From Siphlonurus alternatus (taxonomy: Eukaryota; Arthropoda; Insecta; Ephemeroptera; Siphlonuridae): 64,000 nucleotides of DNA. The stretch lies in assembly GCA_949825025.1 (NCBI GenBank), contig OX463778.1:25105551-25169550 (forward strand). The letters are read 5' to 3'. The stretch's first letter is position 1. Each line of letters opens with the position of its first letter. The notes beneath the pieces were generated by a model that made no database searches, was not told where the DNA came from, and worked only from the letters and a program-made list of their open reading frames with translations. Positions 61,740-64,000 of this stretch are shown piece by piece. The position numbers and the translations under genes are program-made.

Positions 61740-62235
61740 TATACTCATCATACACATATATATTAGGAAGTGGCTGGGTCCAAAATCTACCACCTATACT
61801 GCCTTAATATTAATAATATGACAAATATTAATTTTCATTGGAAAATATTCTGCTTTCGCCACTCTAATTTGAATAATTTGTATACAATTTAAAGTAGCTG
61901 TTATATATATTATAAAATATAATGCATCATCGTTCTCGCCGTACCTTTTTCTAATTCTTATTTTTATAATCCTTAATCAATAACATTTGAAAATTTTCAT
62001 CTCTTTCACTCTGTATTATATATAACTACACAATTCAGCTGCATGCAGGGGTAACGTTTATCCTGTCTTGAACTGTATTACATCTGTTGAAAGTCTTAAA
62101 AACTTATCAAGCTATAATAAAAATTAGCTGCATATTTAAATTTAATTTCTCAACATCACAAGAAGTCAATGACATAATAAAATGATTCGTTAAAATACAT
62201 CACAAAACAAAATCCGATTGAAAAATTACCCTCTC
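61740..62235. other. AT-rich Otx intron sequence
   Basis: No gene or clear element seen. Confidence 0.4.
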
Positions 62236-62239
62236 TTTT

Positions 62240-62660
62240 GTTGAGTGAAACAATTTACCGATATTGTATGCTGCGATGACGCTGGATTGAATTATCTTGA
62301 GGAGGGGAAGAAGATATTTCCGCCACTTTTACGCCCAGTGGAGGGGAACGCCAGCAGCAAGCAAGGGATGATGGAAGTTATTAATTTGTTTCACGCCCAG
62401 CTACTTTCCGCAACGATAATTTTGCCCTCTGGCCACAGCTGATAATGTTGCTAATAAATGTATGAGCAGGCAGCGCCCCTCGCCGCTCGTTAACTCGACC
62501 CCGCCGATGATCTCTCGCAGGCTTGACAATCGAATCACTCGGTGTGTCAATGTTGCTGCAGCTTCTGATCGTAACGTTCGATCGGGGCGGAGTCAAAGAT
62601 TTTCGAAGGTTACAGCAGAAAAGAACAACTACGGCGCGTATATAAAGCGTCAGTCTTAAT
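62240..62660. promoter_or_regulatory. GC-rich island with a TATA-like motif in Otx intron
   Basis: Contains ACGCCCAGTGGAGG, CACAGCTGAT, CGCCCCTCGCCGCTCG, CGATCGGGGCGGAG and GCGCGTATATAAAGCG (TATA-like at about 62638-62645). It could be an intronic promoter or enhancer. ORFs on both strands are short and unrecognised. Confidence 0.35.
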
Positions 62661-63090
62661 TTATAATAAACAGTGGTCATGAACATGTTGTATATATAGT
62701 AGGGAAGTATCAGAAAGTAACCAAGAAAAAAACAAAGAGCGTTCAATTGCATGCATGTAAATTTCACAATTTTGTGACCAAATATAATTTGCAGACCACA
62801 GATCTCTCAATCGTGTATGTCGTGTATTATACATTTCATTTCGTATGCATAGCACATGATGGAACACACATAATAACTCTATAACAGTTATTATTTTATA
62901 AAATTTCTCTATGCATGACTAAAATATTATATCTTCAAAATTTTTGTGCCATGCATTAAATGAAAATATTTCTATAATACTGCCTGCTTACTCTCTTTTA
63001 TGTTTTTCTTTTCACCAATGAATTGACTTGTTTCCTTTTCTTTACTCCCAGCATAAATTAAATTGTTGTCTTACTAAATATAGCCATGCA

Positions 63091-63097
63091 TTGCAGC

Positions 63098-63180
<83 letters not shown>

Positions 63181-63190
63181 TGCAATGCAA
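63091..63190. repeat. (TA)n array framed by an inverted repeat
   Basis: GCATTGCAG precedes and CTGCAATGC follows about 40 TA units, so the whole segment can fold into one hairpin. Confidence 0.85.
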
Positions 63191-64000
63191 AACCAAACTT
63201 TCTTCATACATAATTATTATATCATGACTCGATAGAATCGTTTCAATTTAACGTCAAATTTAAACAAAATATAAATTATGAATTTGCAATATTTGCATAT
63301 ATTAAATAAACAATATAATATGGTTTACATCAGTACATGTATATCTATATTTTTTATAATATATATCAAGATTATAATGTAAAGAAAAAAAAACTTCGAT
63401 TGAAAGTTCAAAAAGCAATATTTCAGCACCCTGCTATGCGGTTTATTACTATCTTCATATTATACATTTTAACATAATTCTATTCATATACCATCAATTC
63501 TTATAAAATATAATCCTATAATCCTATATTATTTATTACATAAATATTAATGGCCGGTCTCATATAGTGCATCATACCATTAAAAACTTTTTCCAATACT
63601 ATGTTTACATATTTATTTTTTAGAACGATGGTCTAACGTTGCGAGTACTAATGAAGTGGTTTGCTGCGACACCGATCTGCCATTACGTCCCCTGTTCTCT
63701 CTCTCTTATATTTGCTCGGGGGGTGTCATGCCCTCAGGCTGCAATCTTATCACATCATATACAACCTGCTACATTTTAGTCGTGACTAAAAAACCAACAG
63801 ACGACTTTAAATTTGACCTAGCCAACTAATAGCTATAATTGATAACCCTGGGAAATACAGCTGATGTTCTTTTTTTTTTACTTTATAATATCATATAGCC
63901 TTAGGGGTCCAGTATTTCATTTCTATAATATAACAACCTTTCATCACAGTTATAGAAAAAAAATATATGGGTTGCAGTTCAAATAGAGCTCATTGACGCC

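Noticed and set aside
61351..64000. The next Otx exon with the rest of the homeodomain
   Set aside because: No sequence encoding the VWFKNRRAK segment is present in this stretch; it must lie beyond the window.

Overview
The window is animal nuclear DNA, most likely from an arthropod and probably an insect. Coding exons have canonical GT-AG introns. The background is very AT-rich, with long (TA)n and (CT)n microsatellites, many palindromic non-autonomous transposons and one full-length LINE. The species cannot be fixed from the sequence alone. Positions 28257-28456 are an assembly gap of Ns.

Layout. (1) 1-5500: a possible last exon of an unidentified + strand gene (231-355), then AT-rich sequence with one foldback element at about 3000-3377. 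(2) 5571-14490: a complete ten-exon gene on the + strand encoding a 637-residue WDR43/UTP5 protein, a nucleolar small-subunit processome factor. The exon phases all agree. Its introns carry hairpins, a large foldback (9858-10980) and a palindromic MITE (11828-12300). (3) 15000-17900: a dense, nested cluster of palindromic MITEs, some inserted inside others. (4) 18200-64000: a largely noncoding domain around the Otx/orthodenticle homeobox gene on the + strand. Three coding exons are seen at 44712-44784, 53625-53873 and 61199-61350. The last encodes homeodomain residues 1-46 and stops at the 46/47 intron, so the rest of the gene, including Lys50, lies beyond the window. A GC-rich block ending in a splice donor at 21672 is a candidate 5' UTR exon. 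Many GC-rich islands of 100-450 bp, several next to long (CT)n arrays, are candidate regulatory elements.

(5) 46.6-52.7 kb: a full-length LINE sits in the Otx intron in the same orientation. Its ORF1 (778 aa) carries a macro domain of the TARG1/OARD1 type, with the expected catalytic Lys and Asp at 332 and 373, followed by a 15-residue tandem repeat. Its ORF2 has an apurinic-type endonuclease and a reverse transcriptase with an intact YADD. The two ORFs are separated by one reading-frame step at a run of ten A's. The macro-domain LINE is the strongest candidate for an unusual system here.

The two host genes have no evident functional link: WDR43 is a housekeeping ribosome-biogenesis gene and Otx is a developmental regulator. 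Intergenic and intronic DNA is mainly a record of transposon activity, with at least three related palindrome families, several of which carry the TGACGTCA octamer.
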